64,000 bases of DNA, taken from assembly GCF_001039355.2 (NCBI RefSeq), contig NW_019775611.1, positions 156,252 to 220,251 of the forward strand. Reading direction: 5' to 3'. The translations under genes and the position numbers were made by a program. The first letter of the stretch is position 1, and the number at the start of each line of letters is the position of its first letter. This document shows, one piece after another, positions 45,509 to 60,500 of the stretch. The notes under the pieces were generated by a model that was not told the origin of the DNA, did not search any database, and saw only the letters and a program-made list of their open reading frames with translations. The stretch comes from Lingula anatina (lineage: Eukaryota > Brachiopoda > Lingulata > Lingulida > Lingulidae).

Positions 45509-48500
45509 AAATAAACAGATTTTGAATGGAACAGATATAAGCACTCACTGATCTATACCCCTGGGATGTTCTTATAGCCAACGTGAATATTTGTCCTTTT
45601 AAGTGAGAAGTTCTTGAACCTTCAGGAAGTTAAATTGGTCTTTGTCCACAATATAACATGACCTTTAGAAAACTAAAAGATGTGAGTTACATTACCAAAT
45701 AGAAAAAAAAATACATGATTCAAATATGTAGAATTTAGTTAATTAAATAGTGGTTGAAAAATCTTTCAGATCCAGAAGTGAACAAGAAGAAATTAAAGGA
45801 GCAACTGGATGCAGAAATCAATAGCAGAGTTCGTGAAGCTCTGGACACTCCACCACTGGAAAGAATCCAGCGCAATCGCAACAAAGCCGATAAAGAAGAT
45901 GTTGATCACATCTCTCAGCTAAATGCTCAAATTATGATGGACCTCACAGATAAAGAAAGAGATTATGTAAACTCCAGACATTGGAGAGAAATGCAGAAAA
46001 GGCGTTTAAAAAACTTGCGCAGGTCTGCATCAGAGGGGAGTGGGTTTCAGAAAAAGACATCGCCAAGACTAGAAGGTGAATTATCTAGGTCAAATCAAGA
46101 CGATTTTCCAGGTGTACTGGGATTGGACAGAATGCCCAATCAGGCGCCGTCTTTAGGGCGCTGGGCGAGACTGGAAAATTTTGGCATTATGAGCCAACCT
46201 CCCAAACCGCCTAAAATATTTTCTACTTGCACGCGGGAAGGGTACCTCGAAGCTCTGAGAAATGGTCGTTTTCCAGATGGTTCTAAGTTGACATTGTTAC
46301 ACAATGGGAAGTTTGCAGACAAATATGGCGTGGTGAGGGATGAGCACGGACCGTTTTGGCCGCCAGATTATGGACCGCTTTTCCCAACGCCAAAACATAT
46401 CCTTGCAGTGCCAGCAACCCCTGAATATTTGATGACGGAGATTAGCGGTGAGTAGAATGATGTGTTTTGATCCCCTAGCCTGATTTGGTTTGACAGAGCC
46501 CATTCAGAACTGTGATGATCTTCAGATCTACTGATCTGCAGAACAAATGTGGCACATGAAAGCAAGACGCATCTCCCTTCCACCACAAGTGCTGTCCAAG
46601 GATCAAATATGGTAGACCCTACATGTCAGTAAGACCTATATCGCCACCTCCACAAGCGCTGTCCGAGGATCATCTGTTGTGAATAGGCTTATTGTATGTG
46701 TTGACTTTTCAGGCTCACAGCAGAAGTACCCTGATGGAAGAAGACAGGCCGATGCTGTTTTTTTGTCTTTTATGTTCTAAACTGAGATACTTATAAGGGG
46801 TCATTTCACTGTAGATTTTGCTTCCTTTAAACCCTGTTTTTTATTTTTTATTTTGATTTTTTTTATTCCAGGCAAAGAATTTTGAATATGAAAGTTGTTA
46901 TGTGTTTTTCCTGCTATGTTTTTTTTTTCCTTTTCTATTTTGAGGAATATATTTCAAAAGGTAAAAGCAATTTCATTTGAACTCTTTGGGTTTTTGTTGA
47001 TAACAAGTAGCAAAAATTTTATGAAGGAAAGTGAATGATGCGCCAGAGGAGGAAAAAAGTGGAATGGCCCTTACACAGATACAGTTGTTTCCAGTTAATG
47101 AAATGCAGTAAATTGAAGAGAAGCAGTAATCAAAGCCCAGAGCCCAAAGAAGGTAATCACACAGAGGCACATTATTTACTCTTTCAGCTTCTCTCATTGT
47201 GTTGTACTGTTTGAAGGGCACATCTACTGCAATCAGGGTGGAGCAGGCTTCAAGCTGTTCAACAGATGGTGTGATTGTAGAGACAAATGTAGTCTTCTGT
47301 TGCAATCTTTATGACTTTCAATAACAAGTCTTGTCTTCTGCAGCTCTCTGCAGCTACTCCCCCCCCCCTCACTAAAATGAATAAACCAATAAACCAGCCT
47401 TTTGAAAATATAATGTCTATATTTCTTTTTGCTTTTGAACTAAGGTGACTGTATTTTTTATAGGAATTTTACATCCTAGCCACTTATTTTTTGCTGAAGA
47501 TAATTTCATCCAGGGAAAAAACGAGGACATTTTAATATTTATGCTTCTCTTCTTAGACTTGAAAATACAACTTTCACAGTTATGTCAAGATGTAACAAAG
47601 AACTAATTCTTCTTTGTTATACTCTCTTTGATCAAGTGATAATTATTGATTCCAGAGAGAATATTATAAGCCTTTTTATTTAATTGACAAGTGCCATATC
47701 GTTACAGGTGTGTTTCTACTATTGATAAATCCAAATTGTTACCACATTAGCTGCCGTGTGTATCAACATCACGCTTTAACACCCTTTGTCAACCTGGTCA
47801 ATGTACAACTACAGTAGCATTCACAACTGGACAAACTCAAACTGATATATATAGTCTAACAAACCAACAGGAGACAATATAATAATAATAATATATAGGA
47901 TTACATCTTAATATTATTATTGATAAGTAGATTTAAAAAAAAAAATTTTTGGAGATGTCAGTTTGACCGCTTCCTGTTTAAGTCAGACCAGGTGTGAATA
48001 GAACTTTCACTAAAGAATCCATCAATATTTCAATTCTCTGCTCTCATAGTTTCGACTTAATGGTGTTGATACAAGCAAAGGTGGGGCAGGGGGCATAATG
48101 GAAAGACCACGTCTAAATATTTAGCTACAGAAGGATATTGACCTGCTTTTTGTGTCTTTAAGAAGGTTTAGACGCAGGACTCTCTCTTGTTTCACAATAG
48201 ACCCTAAGAGTTGGTTTTCACTGTAAGTGCACTCTGCCCCAATACAAGCCAGTAGTGGATCACTTATGTGAGGATGCTGGGTGTGTTTCTCATTTAGTTA
48301 CGAATGGACTTTAGTGAGAAGTCCACTTGTGAAACAGTCTAGGTGGTAGCATGGGCGTTTTGTAGTCCAAATGGGAAGACAAATAGAATGTATATTGAAT
48401 TGGCACATATTGGTTCACCCTATTTGCATTCACCTTTTTTCACCATCTTTTCCTATTTTTTAAAAAAATAGCCAAATATAATTTTGTTGTAGAATTTTAA

Positions 48501-51500
48501 GTTCTGATTGCATTCAATTTATAAATCCTTATTATATATGTCAAACCACCCCGTCTAAACTTCACTCGCGCAAAAGTCAAAAGTCATGACATAATAAAAT
48601 ATTAATTGGTTGCCTCTGGCTAAAACCAATATATAATTCATTTTGGTTATCAAAGTGAGAAATAAGTCAATTGGTTACGGAATTGATACGTGACTCTTTG
48701 CCCCCTGAAGGTAGTGGTCAAAGATTATGGTCAGAGAAGTGAGCTATTTCTTTTTATACTTTTTACCACTGTTTTACATGGGTCAAGTAAAGTGGACTTA
48801 ATTATGATCTTAGGGACTTTTGTCTAGCCACTGGGATTGCTGCATAATAATTGATTATTTGGCCTATACTGATAATTTGCTAAAGTTGGATTGTTTTTGT
48901 TGTTATTGTTGTTATTGGTGGACTTTTGGCTTTGACTTGATTATGATGCAATTAGATATATGGATCAATTAAATTAATCAAGATATTCAAAAAGCCATAG
49001 TTTACTAGACCATGTTAATTTTTTCAAAATAAGGAATAAAACTGAATAAGGTGAAATATGTATTTCATTGGCCTCATGGGAAACAAAAACGACAGTCTCT
49101 TTAGAAACGATAATATATACTTTTTACACATAAACTTTTAGGGTAAGCTTTAAGAATATGGGTCTAAGATGCTGTCAAAACTCAAGGGCTTGGTCAACAT
49201 TAAGGCGTCATGATCCTTCCCTCTCTCCTCCGTGTCCAGTTCCAGTGTTTGCCTTTGGCTTAGCCACCATACAAAGGATGATATTCTTTTACAGCTTCTG
49301 TTTTTCAACAGAACTTTGTTTTTAAGCTTATTTTTAAACAAGAAGGTCCATGGAACATAGTGATTAGGAATGGTGTGCATTTCAGCCAGAAGTCGAATTT
49401 TGACTGTATCAGATGTGTTTTTAGGCACTGGATAAGAAGTAAAGTGTAAGTGGGTGTGGTTATTTGTTTCTGCCAGAAATCTTAATTTTAACTGATGTGT
49501 TTTTAGGCTCTGAATAAGAAATTTATATAGTTTTATCTAAGTCCATTTAAAGTAATTGTAACAAAGCATACAAATGCCTACAAAGAGAAGTGTTTTGAAA
49601 TGTTCTGGCATTTACCTTAAACTATGTGAAAGAGACTCGTTTTATTGATCCTAAGGTCTTTAAAAACATTTCCCCATAGTTGCGGCATTGTAAATTTGTA
49701 CCTGGAGTCTGGGTAGAATTGATTGTCTTCTCGGCACGTGGAGTGAACCAGAAGTTTCAATTGATGTTCCTGCATTATTGATGTAGAGCACTTTTCCCCA
49801 GGCAGAAGGAAAGAAAGAAAAAAAACATTGATCCCCTTGGTGCAATAACTTAATCTGCCATCCTTATCACAGAGATACATTGTTGACAGATTATGTTGAA
49901 AATGTGGCAAGGGCGCTTAGAATGAAATAGAAAAACATTTGAGGCATAAGGACATATATTGCCTTAATATCCCCATGTTTTATTGATTAAGAGATTAAAT
50001 CCATGAGAACTGTCATACCGCACAGTAAACTGACTATGTTTATATGACCAAACCCCGGGTTTCATTTTCCAAGTGGTGATATTTTTGAAAAGAAGAAAAA
50101 GCTCATTAGAAGAGGTTACCTGATTTATTTGTGTAATTCACCACAGCAATTGTGTAATAATGTCACAATCTGCTGCTGTGTTTTCTGTTTGTTGATAGCC
50201 CCATTAACAGAGGGTTGTCTATGGATAACAAGCCATATCAGGCTCTGATGGCCAGTCATGAAGTGAAGAAACGAAAGGAGCAGACATAGAAAGAAAGAAA
50301 GGCCAGAAGTCACCTGTATCAAACTGTGAAAAGAAAAAATAAAGTTCTGTGCTTGGTTTTCAAACAAGGAAAATAGATTCGACTACTACATGCTGCAAAA
50401 GGTCGTAGTCTGTGGATTTGCTTTAATTGACTACTTCATGCATCGTGCCGTGTTGTGTCGCGTGAGCATGTGAGACGCACTCAAGTTCAAGCACCGAAGC
50501 TCAACTTTGAGGCTTCATATCAGGTTTTGCAGCAATTTGCCTGGAGTGGATGGATTCTCTTTATATTGGGACTTGGCATAGACTAAAGAAATATCTTACT
50601 TATTCAGAGACTTACTTAGCACTAATAGCATTCTGAAGCAACAGAGCTGCTTGAGCCACGTGGGCAGGAACCTAGTTTTGAAGACAAAGCTAATGTATCC
50701 TTTTTTAATTTTTTTTTTTCATTTGTCAAGGAAATCTCCGTTCAAATATGTGTTATATCCACTTGTAAACTGTGACTGCATTTGTGTGTTCGATGTGCGT
50801 GATTTTTCTTTTGAAAAATTTGTATTTGTCTGCATTGGTTGTGTTGACTCATCAGCTGTACGTGATTTTCTTTTGAAAAAAATTGCATTTGAATTTCAAA
50901 TGAACAGATAAGGTTGATTTATTGATTTAAGATACACTTTAAATTTGTGCTACCAGGGAAAAAAGATTTTAAGAATTAAGATGTATTATACATTGATTTT
51001 TCTCCAAATTTACTTTTTGAACTGCTGATAATCATTTATCAGCAGCTCAAAGGTGGCCAGTTTTATACTGCTAGTAAGACCTTATTTTCAAAAGTACAGA
51101 AAATCCTGAGAAATAATCTGAAATTTCTCAGTCAGTATGAACATTTTCAGTGACATTCATTTTTGCTAAAATAATTGAAACAGGCAAATGATTTTTGTGC
51201 TTAAAAAATTGTATGTTTGTTTTTAAAAAAAGTTTCAGATTTTACATGTCCATTAGCTTGAATGCAATGGTATTCTTACCCAGCTGTAAGTGAAACATTC
51301 TATAAGTATATCTTACTTGATTCCATTTTATGTAGGTGTGTTTAGGAAATTGGAGATTGATGAAAAAAAAAAACAAACAAACAAATTTTAGAATTTTCGT
51401 CTACTTCCTAGGTGTGTTTAGAAAATTGGAGATTGATGGAAAAAAAAAATTAAGAATTTTCTTCTACTTCCTTGAAAGAAGGTCTTTTTGTGGCTGAGAT

Positions 51501-54500
51501 CTATAAAGTAACATGATCCCATAGTTTTTGCTCTAGGAATTATGATAAGTTAACAAAAAAAAGTTTCAGATTTAGGTTGACTGAAATAGCATAAGCATAT
51601 GGCTACAACTGAATCTAAAAGCTAGGACATGTCCTTATTTTGTACTTTCAAAATGGTAAATTGGCAAATGAAAGGTCCTTGTCTAGCAAACAATTAAAAC
51701 AGACTTAATATTTCTAGTAGGCTAACTTCGGCCCAATATACTGGACTTCTCTCTTAGGCAGCAACAAGCCAACGGAGTAGTCTTATTTAAATAATTGATC
51801 AGTGTCTTAAGTCAATACGACTCCTTTATGCCCTGTTTAAGCTAAAGTCTGAGCGTTTTCACTGCACTGCCGTATATCACCAAGCACTTGTCAATACTTC
51901 AAAGCTCCAGTAATTATTGTAATATAGGACAAATACCATTAATTAATTGAAGGTAAACTATGAACAGGTGAGACTGGGAAAGAAGCGAACGTGTTGTCGT
52001 TAAGTTTAAGAAAGACCTTGCCCATGGGATAGGAAACTGTTTGAAAAAATGGTACACATTTTTCAGGTAGGTCACCTCAGACATTCAGATACTATAGTAA
52101 TTACATTTGGTCAGGATATTGTGTTATGTAACAGGATGTAGGTTAATCACTCTAACTACATGCCATTAAAACTGCAATTTGAGTGATTGTTGATAAAAAC
52201 AGTTGGTTTTTAAGTGTAAAGGAAGTGGAATGATGTTATTTGAGTAAATTTTTCATAGGTTCAGAAAACATTTACATAAAGTTGATACTCAAGACTGTTT
52301 GGTAGGTTAGGTAAACAGTGGTAAATTACTAGACTGGTAGCTAATAAATTTAAATTAAAACTAGGTAGAAACTAGGCATTAAGATCAGGTACTCAACATT
52401 TTTAGGACACTAGTGTCTACAAAACAACTGCCCAAAAGCAGCAAAAAGTGGCCAGTACTTGGGAGTTAGTAGCTGACCGTATATTTACAAAATAAACTTA
52501 AAATATATACTAGACCAGCTTTGATATCTGTAATTTGGCATAACTTTAATACTAAATTAATGTACTAGTATTATGACATATCAGTATAGTTTACCTGCTA
52601 GGTATAGGTTACAAGTCTTAATTCAAAGCATTAAAACATCTTGACCCTAAGACCCATTAATTAAATACTAGTGATGGTTAAATATTATCTTAACATCATG
52701 AAAAAACAAATTTTGTCGGATCGCAGTTTCATGGACAGGCTAGGTCTTCAGGCAAGGCCCTGGGGGGGGGGGGGGGTTGTTTTAGGGAACGTGTATTGGA
52801 GATCTACAAAAATGTCTGTTGTGTTTATAGAATAAAGAATATGTATTCAGTTAGAGGGTGCTGTCTTTATGATCAAGTGTAGGCTGAAATTTTCAAAGGG
52901 CAACTGAATAGGTTACTGAGCTATTGACCGTTTGTGTTTGTGTTCTTCGTAGTGGAGAGTTATCAGCAGTTAAAACTTGTAGCCACTGTTTGAAGATTAA
53001 GGTAGGTTTGATAATGTACTGCTAGCATTTTGATGAGAGATTTTAAACTTTTGTCAACTGGACTGAAAAACTAAAAAAAAAAATATCCAGTTACTTGATT
53101 AACTTACAATAAATTCACTATTGTTCATTTTGTGATCAGAAAGTTGATTTATGTAGGTATTTATAAGATGTACAAGTTAGAGATATATACTTAGATAGAT
53201 CTTCATAATAAACCTCTGCCAGGACTTTAAAAAAAGATTAAAGGGTTTAGAGAAGACATTGAGCCCTCATTACAAATTTAAACTTCACGCAAAACTGTTT
53301 TTGCTTCTTGTAGACTTAAGTACAATATTTGTTTTCCCTATTTTCCATCTAGCTTCTCAAACTATGATGGTACAATTTGATATGTCACGGTTCCCTACAA
53401 TAAAACCAAGACACTGATATTGTTATATATCCACACCATAGTGTCTCCCCAAGCACTGGCACCTTTTCATTCTCAAGAGGCCATGCTTGAATGACAAAAG
53501 TGTGCTCTTGTCAACTCAATGGGGGACTTGGTAAAGAAAAGATGATATGGGTGAATGAAGCCGTGACGGTTTAGTTTTTTGTTCTCTAGCTAGGGTGTAT
53601 GAGGTTAATATTAAACACTTAAGTAAGAATAGTTGTTGGAGTGTTTCTGGACTCAAAATGATTTCATGTACTTTTCTGTAGAATAAATATAAGTTTTAAG
53701 GTGAATATGATCCTTCGCTTGGATGATCTTACATCAGTTGACGAAGAGTTTTTTTTTTTCTTGAAATAACAGACAAGGCTTTTTGAGAAAACATTTTAAG
53801 AGGAAACACACCAGATATAGGGAGGGGATTTGTATGATAAGTTAGTCTATACATTTGCAAAGAAAAAATATACTTTTCTAAGACTTTGATACTATTTTTC
53901 ATGATTTTTTATAAAGATGGAATGATGTAATGTGCATTGAATGTATATTGAATGAGACCTGTTATTATAAGTAGGTTGAAAATTAAGACGCACACCTGTT
54001 CCAGAGTTGCCTTTTAACATTTTCCTTAGGTTTATGGAAATTGAATTTCAATTAAAAGCAAGTAGAAATGCATGTAATTTCTTTTTTACTTTGATTCTGA
54101 ATGGGCATTTGGGCAGAAGAACGCCTGAGACATTTTGGGGACATGGTAATAATTTTTAGTTTGAACCATATAGATGTATCTAAAAGGTTGAAGAACAAGC
54201 AAACAAACAAAAAGTAAATGTAAATATCCATCAATCCCTTAGACTTGCTGCTCAAAAAAAAAAAAAAAAAAAAAAAAAAAAACATCCATAAAAGCAGATT
54301 CTGAAGTTATTTCATAGTTTGTAACACAAAAAAAGGGGGAAAAAGAAAAGAAAAATCAGATACAGCCTTAAACTTCTATGAAATTCCTATCTGATTTCTC
54401 ACTGATATCTCTCAATGTGTTTTAAACTGTAGGTCTAGCAGGAAGATATATTTTTGAAACATGGTCAAAAAGGTAAACCCAGCACAGACTCACATGAAAT

Positions 54501-57500
54501 TCTTATCTGGTTTCCCACCAAGATCCTCAATGTATTTTAAACTGTTGGTCTATTAGGGGGATTTATTTACCAAGCCACAGAGATCAAATATAATGAATAC
54601 AGCACACTGTTGATATCCCGCAGCAATTTGCTCTATGTATTCATAACACTGAAGTCTTACCGCACGTGATTGCGAATTTTATGAGCCAGAAAGGACGCTT
54701 AAGGATAAAAACAAACAAGACGGGTACCCCTGGCCAAGGTAGGGTTTTGTTTATGGGGGAGTTGAAATTTGATTGAAGGCGTTACCAGTAGGGATAGATT
54801 CTGCTTCTAAATGATTTTAATCTTTTGGGAGAAGGTTAAGTATTAAGAATATTAATTATCACTTGTTGTGCTTGTCATGGGGTTTGTTTAATTTGTTAGT
54901 CTGCTGCCACTTACTGATCAAGAAATTTAAGTTGTAATTCACTACCGCAAATGCAAGTTATTAAAGAAATGAAGTTGTGCAGATGCAATAAAAATGAAAA
55001 AATACTATCTACTATGATTTCTTTGAATTATAAAAAAGTGGTGTAAGTTTAAAGTTTTTTCTATTAGCATTAGGTTTTTATTTTTTATCATGAAGTGAAA
55101 TATTTAAGGTACAAAATATTTAAGCACAGAGATGTATAAAACCTGGTTGTTACAAACTTATAATTCTTATGGGTAAAAGTTTGATTATTTCAAAATTTAA
55201 GGGAAAAAAGCCCTTTGTTTGGTGTGACAAATCTGTTTTTGAATGTTGACAGCAAAAGTCCCTTTTTGAAAACTAAATTAAAATACAATTCAAAATAGGA
55301 CCACACAATTCACAACTCAAACTATTGATTTGTACTAACAGTTCCAAATTAGTTAGCCAGATGAATGGCACTGCATCCCAGATGAAGTACACCTAATAGC
55401 CAATTCAGAGAGCACTTAAAGACCAAGAATTTCAAATTAAAACTTATTGATGGAAACATGTGCTTGAATACATTAGCAATGTGTTGACTTATAAAGAGAA
55501 TATTGACATTAACCCTTCTTGGCCCATCATCATGCTTGGTTTCATGTATATAGGCTATAATACCAGTTGATTTTTGGAAAGGGGTGGTTTGTAAAGGGTT
55601 AGTGTAATAGGTGCAGAGTGATGAAAATCCTCTCAAATAATCCACTGGGTGAATAAATCAGAAAAGTCAACTCTGCCGTTTTGCTGGGTACACATGGAAC
55701 GTAATTGTTAGCAGGGTCCAGGGAGAGAAAAATGACATATTATCCCAAGCTACCTCATAGATTTAAATACTCCAAGATAATGTATAAAGCTTTCCGCATT
55801 TCTTGAGTTGAGATAACTGAGAGTGAGACGCGAAAGCTGTTATGATTTCTTAATCTGTGGGTCCACTGGATTAGGCATGCCTGGGGACTTCTGATGAGAA
55901 ACATTACCTGGTTTGCAGACTGGGTTTCTGAAGAGAAATGTGAAAGAAGTGGCTTTGTACGTGTAGAGGATTCTTGGGGATATTGACTGTCAATTTTAAT
56001 GAAAAACTCACCATTCAGATCTAATCTGTGAATGTTGGGGATTTATCAGGTGCTGAAGGCAGGTGTCCCAAAACTTACGTGACTGAGAGTTATTTACTAG
56101 AAAGGAAAGTGGAAAAATAATTATTTTTGAGCAGTCTAAGCTTATGAAAATGGCAGCATTTGAGCGATATGTCTGTTAAATTAAACTGTCACTACGTGCT
56201 GACGTGACTTTGACAACATTAACAATGCCACACTGATGTGTAGACTGCCCGACCTGTTGCAACAAATGGCATTTTTTCCCCATAAAATGGTGATCTTAAT
56301 TTGATTGAAAGTGTCCTCTTGATTGGACTTGAACTGGCAGCAGACCACAAGTAGTTGTAACAGTTACCAGAATGGCAGTGGGAGTTTCAGTCTAATTTAT
56401 GAAAGATATTTGCAGGATATGATGCATCCTGGATACAGTATTAACAGGAACGGAATACATTTACCTGACAGCGTATTAGAGTCGAAGCTTGTGAGTCTTA
56501 TTCGTCATTGTTCAGCAGCTTTAAGGCTTAAGATAAAATTCATCCAATAGTCTAATAGTTAATGTACCTGTTATTTCCTTAACTTGGGCATTTACAGCTG
56601 TAAAGATACATGTTTGTGCTGTGAAAGAAGATTTGGAAGTCCTTAGTTGCTGGACTGAAGAAATTATTCAGAAGTCAGAGTCACAGGAATTTGTCTGCAA
56701 CTATCAGTGTTGCAGGGAGTTGCCTTCAGCACATCTGTGTTTGTGGATTTTTTTTTTCAAGATAGAGCTATCAGAATTTGTCATCAACAACCAGTGTGAC
56801 GGTGATTGGAAAGTGCCTACAGCTGTCAATTCACAGTTCATCATCATCAAAAGTATCAGTGAATCATCTTGATTGTCATCTTAGTTCAAATGAAAAGCCA
56901 GTTTTTCATTGACTGCACACACACACATGCACTAAAAGCGCAGTTGACAGTAGCCATTGACTGCCTTATTCCACCATCCACTCATCGTCGTCAATGCCAC
57001 CACCCACCCTGTAACATAATAATAAAACTTTCTCATTGGGTGTGACATGAACGTCTTACCTGCTGGCTGTCACCAGGTGCCAAAGTTGACAACTTTATCA
57101 CAGTCCACCTGAGGACACGTAAGTGACAGGCTGTCTCTGGGACACCACTCTCCACGGCAAACTTTCCATGTGTTTTGGCATATCTGACACTGGATGCAGC
57201 TAAGATAATAGAGACCACATGTGGACTGAGGCTACTGCACCTGTGTTGGTGCTCAAATCATATATTTTACCTGGAGCAATCTGCAAATATCTGGAAATTT
57301 TATTGGAAATATGTTGATGATTGAAAGAGAGTCATCTGAATGTTGATTGTACATGTTGATGCATATGTCATGGCATGCATTTTTTTTAACCTTTGATTGA
57401 AGAATTGAAACAGAATATTTTAGAAAAATATTTGAAAGTCACTTAGTGGATAATACTAGTACTTTTAGGTGCATGTGTCATTAGATCAATGCATTTCTCT

Positions 57501-60500
57501 CTTTTGATCAAACAATTAAGACCAGTGTCATTACTTATTCAATAATTCAAGTGCACATTTTCTGCTTATGGTTTCCCACCAACATTGTTGATTATGTTGT
57601 CACTGTGACTGATGACAAATGTCACCAAAATCAAGTTGTCACCAGAACTGATTTGATCGCAATTTTCAAAAAGATTGATGCTGACAAGTTACAAGCCTGA
57701 ACCGAAAGGGGATATGTTTGTTCTTTGTATTTTGCAAATCAAACCACTATGTAATCTGTAACAATTGATCCAAGTTTGGTTTTACAATCGACCATATAAC
57801 TGGAGTTCTTCCTTTGACTTTTCTGTTTTGAACAGTATTGCATTGATTCCTGATTCTAGCCTGCTGCAGCTCTTATTCCATTTCATTTACCATTTGTGAA
57901 GACTATTTTTGCTGGTTGTGAGATTATCATGAAACTTGATAATTTGATTAGAAATCGATGTAGTATCTAGTGACTTGATGTGCTTTGCATAAGCTGAGAA
58001 AAATAGGAATATTGGCTGCATGCTGAATTAAAAGCTGTAGTGAAATCTTCCAGTCACTATATACCAAATCTAAAGTTGGAGTGAAATCTCTCCATTGTTT
58101 CATTGTATAAAATCGTAATGAGCACCTACTTGTATAACTTCTAGTGAATTGCTCCATCTTGGTTAACAGACTGTATTATTTATAATTTAACGTATGTGGT
58201 ATCATTGTTAATAATTGGTACAATGGATGAAAAGACTGATCCAACTTGTAGAAGTGGGAGGAAGAAAAAACAGGCTGAGGATTTGAAAGTGACAACAAAG
58301 AAAAAGACTGGAGTTGAGGGGGCAGTGGGAAAAGAGAAATATAGCATGGAGAAAAACAGTGTAACAGATAGGGATGTTGCCATGACAGGTAGGGATGTTG
58401 TCATGAGAGATAGGGATGTTGCCATGAAAGACAGGGATGTTGCCATGACAAGCAGAAGTGAAATGAGAACTAAAGATGGCGACTGTCACAGTAGTTCTGA
58501 CAGGACAAGGAGTATCCTTGTTCCTTACATGCAGAAAATCAATAACACTGAAATATGCCGTTTGCATGTGACACACCTGTACGTGACATCTGCGTCCTTG
58601 CGACGGAGAAAACATCACGATGACTCTAATATTTCCCAAAATGCAGAGCCATCATCGCAGGATGATTTATCTGGGAACCAGTCTGAACATTTGACGGGAA
58701 CTGCAACTGCACAAGATCATTTAGCATTAACACAGGCAGTAGGTTCCTCAGGATCTGTAGAGGATAATACAAGTATTTCTGTTTCAAGAAAAAATGAAAG
58801 GGAAAAGGGTGGTGACTTTCTGAAGTCTGCTCCATCATCTTCTGCTTCAAGAAGAACTGAAAGGAAAAAGGAAGATGAAATGCCATCAAAGCGCTATCTG
58901 CTAAATGAAAAGCTATATGATAAAAAGTTAGATTCTGCTACAAATATGCCAAAGGGTTTTCCTTATTAAGGGAAAATGTGAGCATTACAGATTACATATG
59001 TCCTAACTATAAAGTAAATCATTAAAATAATCAGAGATTTAATTTATGATAATCATCATCATGGTATTCTTGTAATAAAAAGGAATGATAGAAATATGAT
59101 GGAAGTAATCAATAATTGTTAATGAATCTTAATCTTAGTGCTAAACATTGTCCAGTCAGATTAAGTGTATAGAAACAAAACTGAGATTAAATCTGTACTG
59201 TAAAGACATTTTGAGTGTTTTTAATTGCTACACCATTTCTAAATAACAATGTCTGTGTGCTCAAATCTAGATCAAATTGCACCAGATGTGATTAGTTTCT
59301 CCCCATCTGAAGAATGCCCTCTACCTTCTAGACTTAGGCCAGAAATAATCTTATTGATAACATCAGAAGATCAGGTAAAGTGGAGTAGCATTTCTCAGAT
59401 CTACCTATTGGGGGAATATTATTCCTGGAATCTGTTTGTCTGATCAGGTCATGATCAGTGACATTTTTATCAGTTTTCAGTATTAAATTACTTAATTTTC
59501 TTTTGATCCCATTTCAGTTCATTGCAGGATCGATATGGGTAGACACCTGGTTCTATTAACTTCCCTTTAATCCTATTTTAATTCAATACAGCATAACTTG
59601 ACACCTCCGTATTTGAAAATAGCCAAAGTACCAGTGGCAGTAGGAATTTACCAATGGCGCTAGATAATCAGATTGCTGGTGAATAAAAGCTGCAAATAAT
59701 GATTGAGTCATAAGATATTACTGGGGGAGGAGTTATGAGATTGGGGGAGACATGCTGGTAGTATTTAGATGAGTTACGGATCATATGAAACAGATTCATT
59801 GGGTCTGTTCACACCTGTGGCCAAATTACATCTGATACAACATATCTATTCAAACCTGTGGTATTCTACACCAGAAGATACAAGGTTGATTGATGTTGAA
59901 TTTTATTATCTGAGACCTGTCTTCTTACATAAAATGCACACTTATTTACTTCAGACGGTGCTGATTCAGGTTAGTCAATATCTGTGCTAAGTTAGGGCTG
60001 ATGTAAACAGGACTTGCCTTATAATATCAGGACTCAGTTTTCAAAGGTATCTAGTGAGCCTATTTTCCAGTGAATGCCTCTTCCTCTGTTGTGTGTAATG
60101 TCAGGCACTTCTCAAAAACACAAGGGGCCTGGCCAAAACAACGCTTTAGTACAATTGCAGGCATATATATATATTGTCATTATAAGGTAAAATGGACTTG
60201 ATATTATTAGTCAATTGAAGTCTAAAATTGGGTTGACAGTGATCTGGATACATGAGAAGAAAAAAGATTATATCTATAAAGCCTGTTAAATTAACGTGGT
60301 ACATACAAGATCATAAAAGAAATGTGTCAGTAGACATGGCACTACAATTGTATTAAGGGTACCTTGAAATGTGTATTGTATTTATATGTGCAATTTGCAG
60401 GACATAGTCAAGGCAAACTGTCCACCATGAATGAAGGAATAACATAGCACTTAATATGCTTACTGACTAGATGGATATATATCCATGCACTTCTACTAAC

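Larger units (their letters stand above)
46448..58169. other. CCP2/3 large intron, 5' portion
   Basis: Nearly 12 kb without a supportable gene. It holds a foldback element (46496-46692), tandem duplications at 51333-51471 and 54377-54552, a poly-G run (52761-52776) and a poly-A run (54255-54282). Open frames here are short and without family signatures. Confidence 0.65.

Noticed and set aside
56323-56872. 75- and 83-codon frames in the large intron
   Set aside because: No splice-site agreement or family features.
58208-58639. 143-codon antisense frame
   Set aside because: Mirror of the repeat-containing sense frame; sense has the in-frame minisatellite and poly(A) signal.
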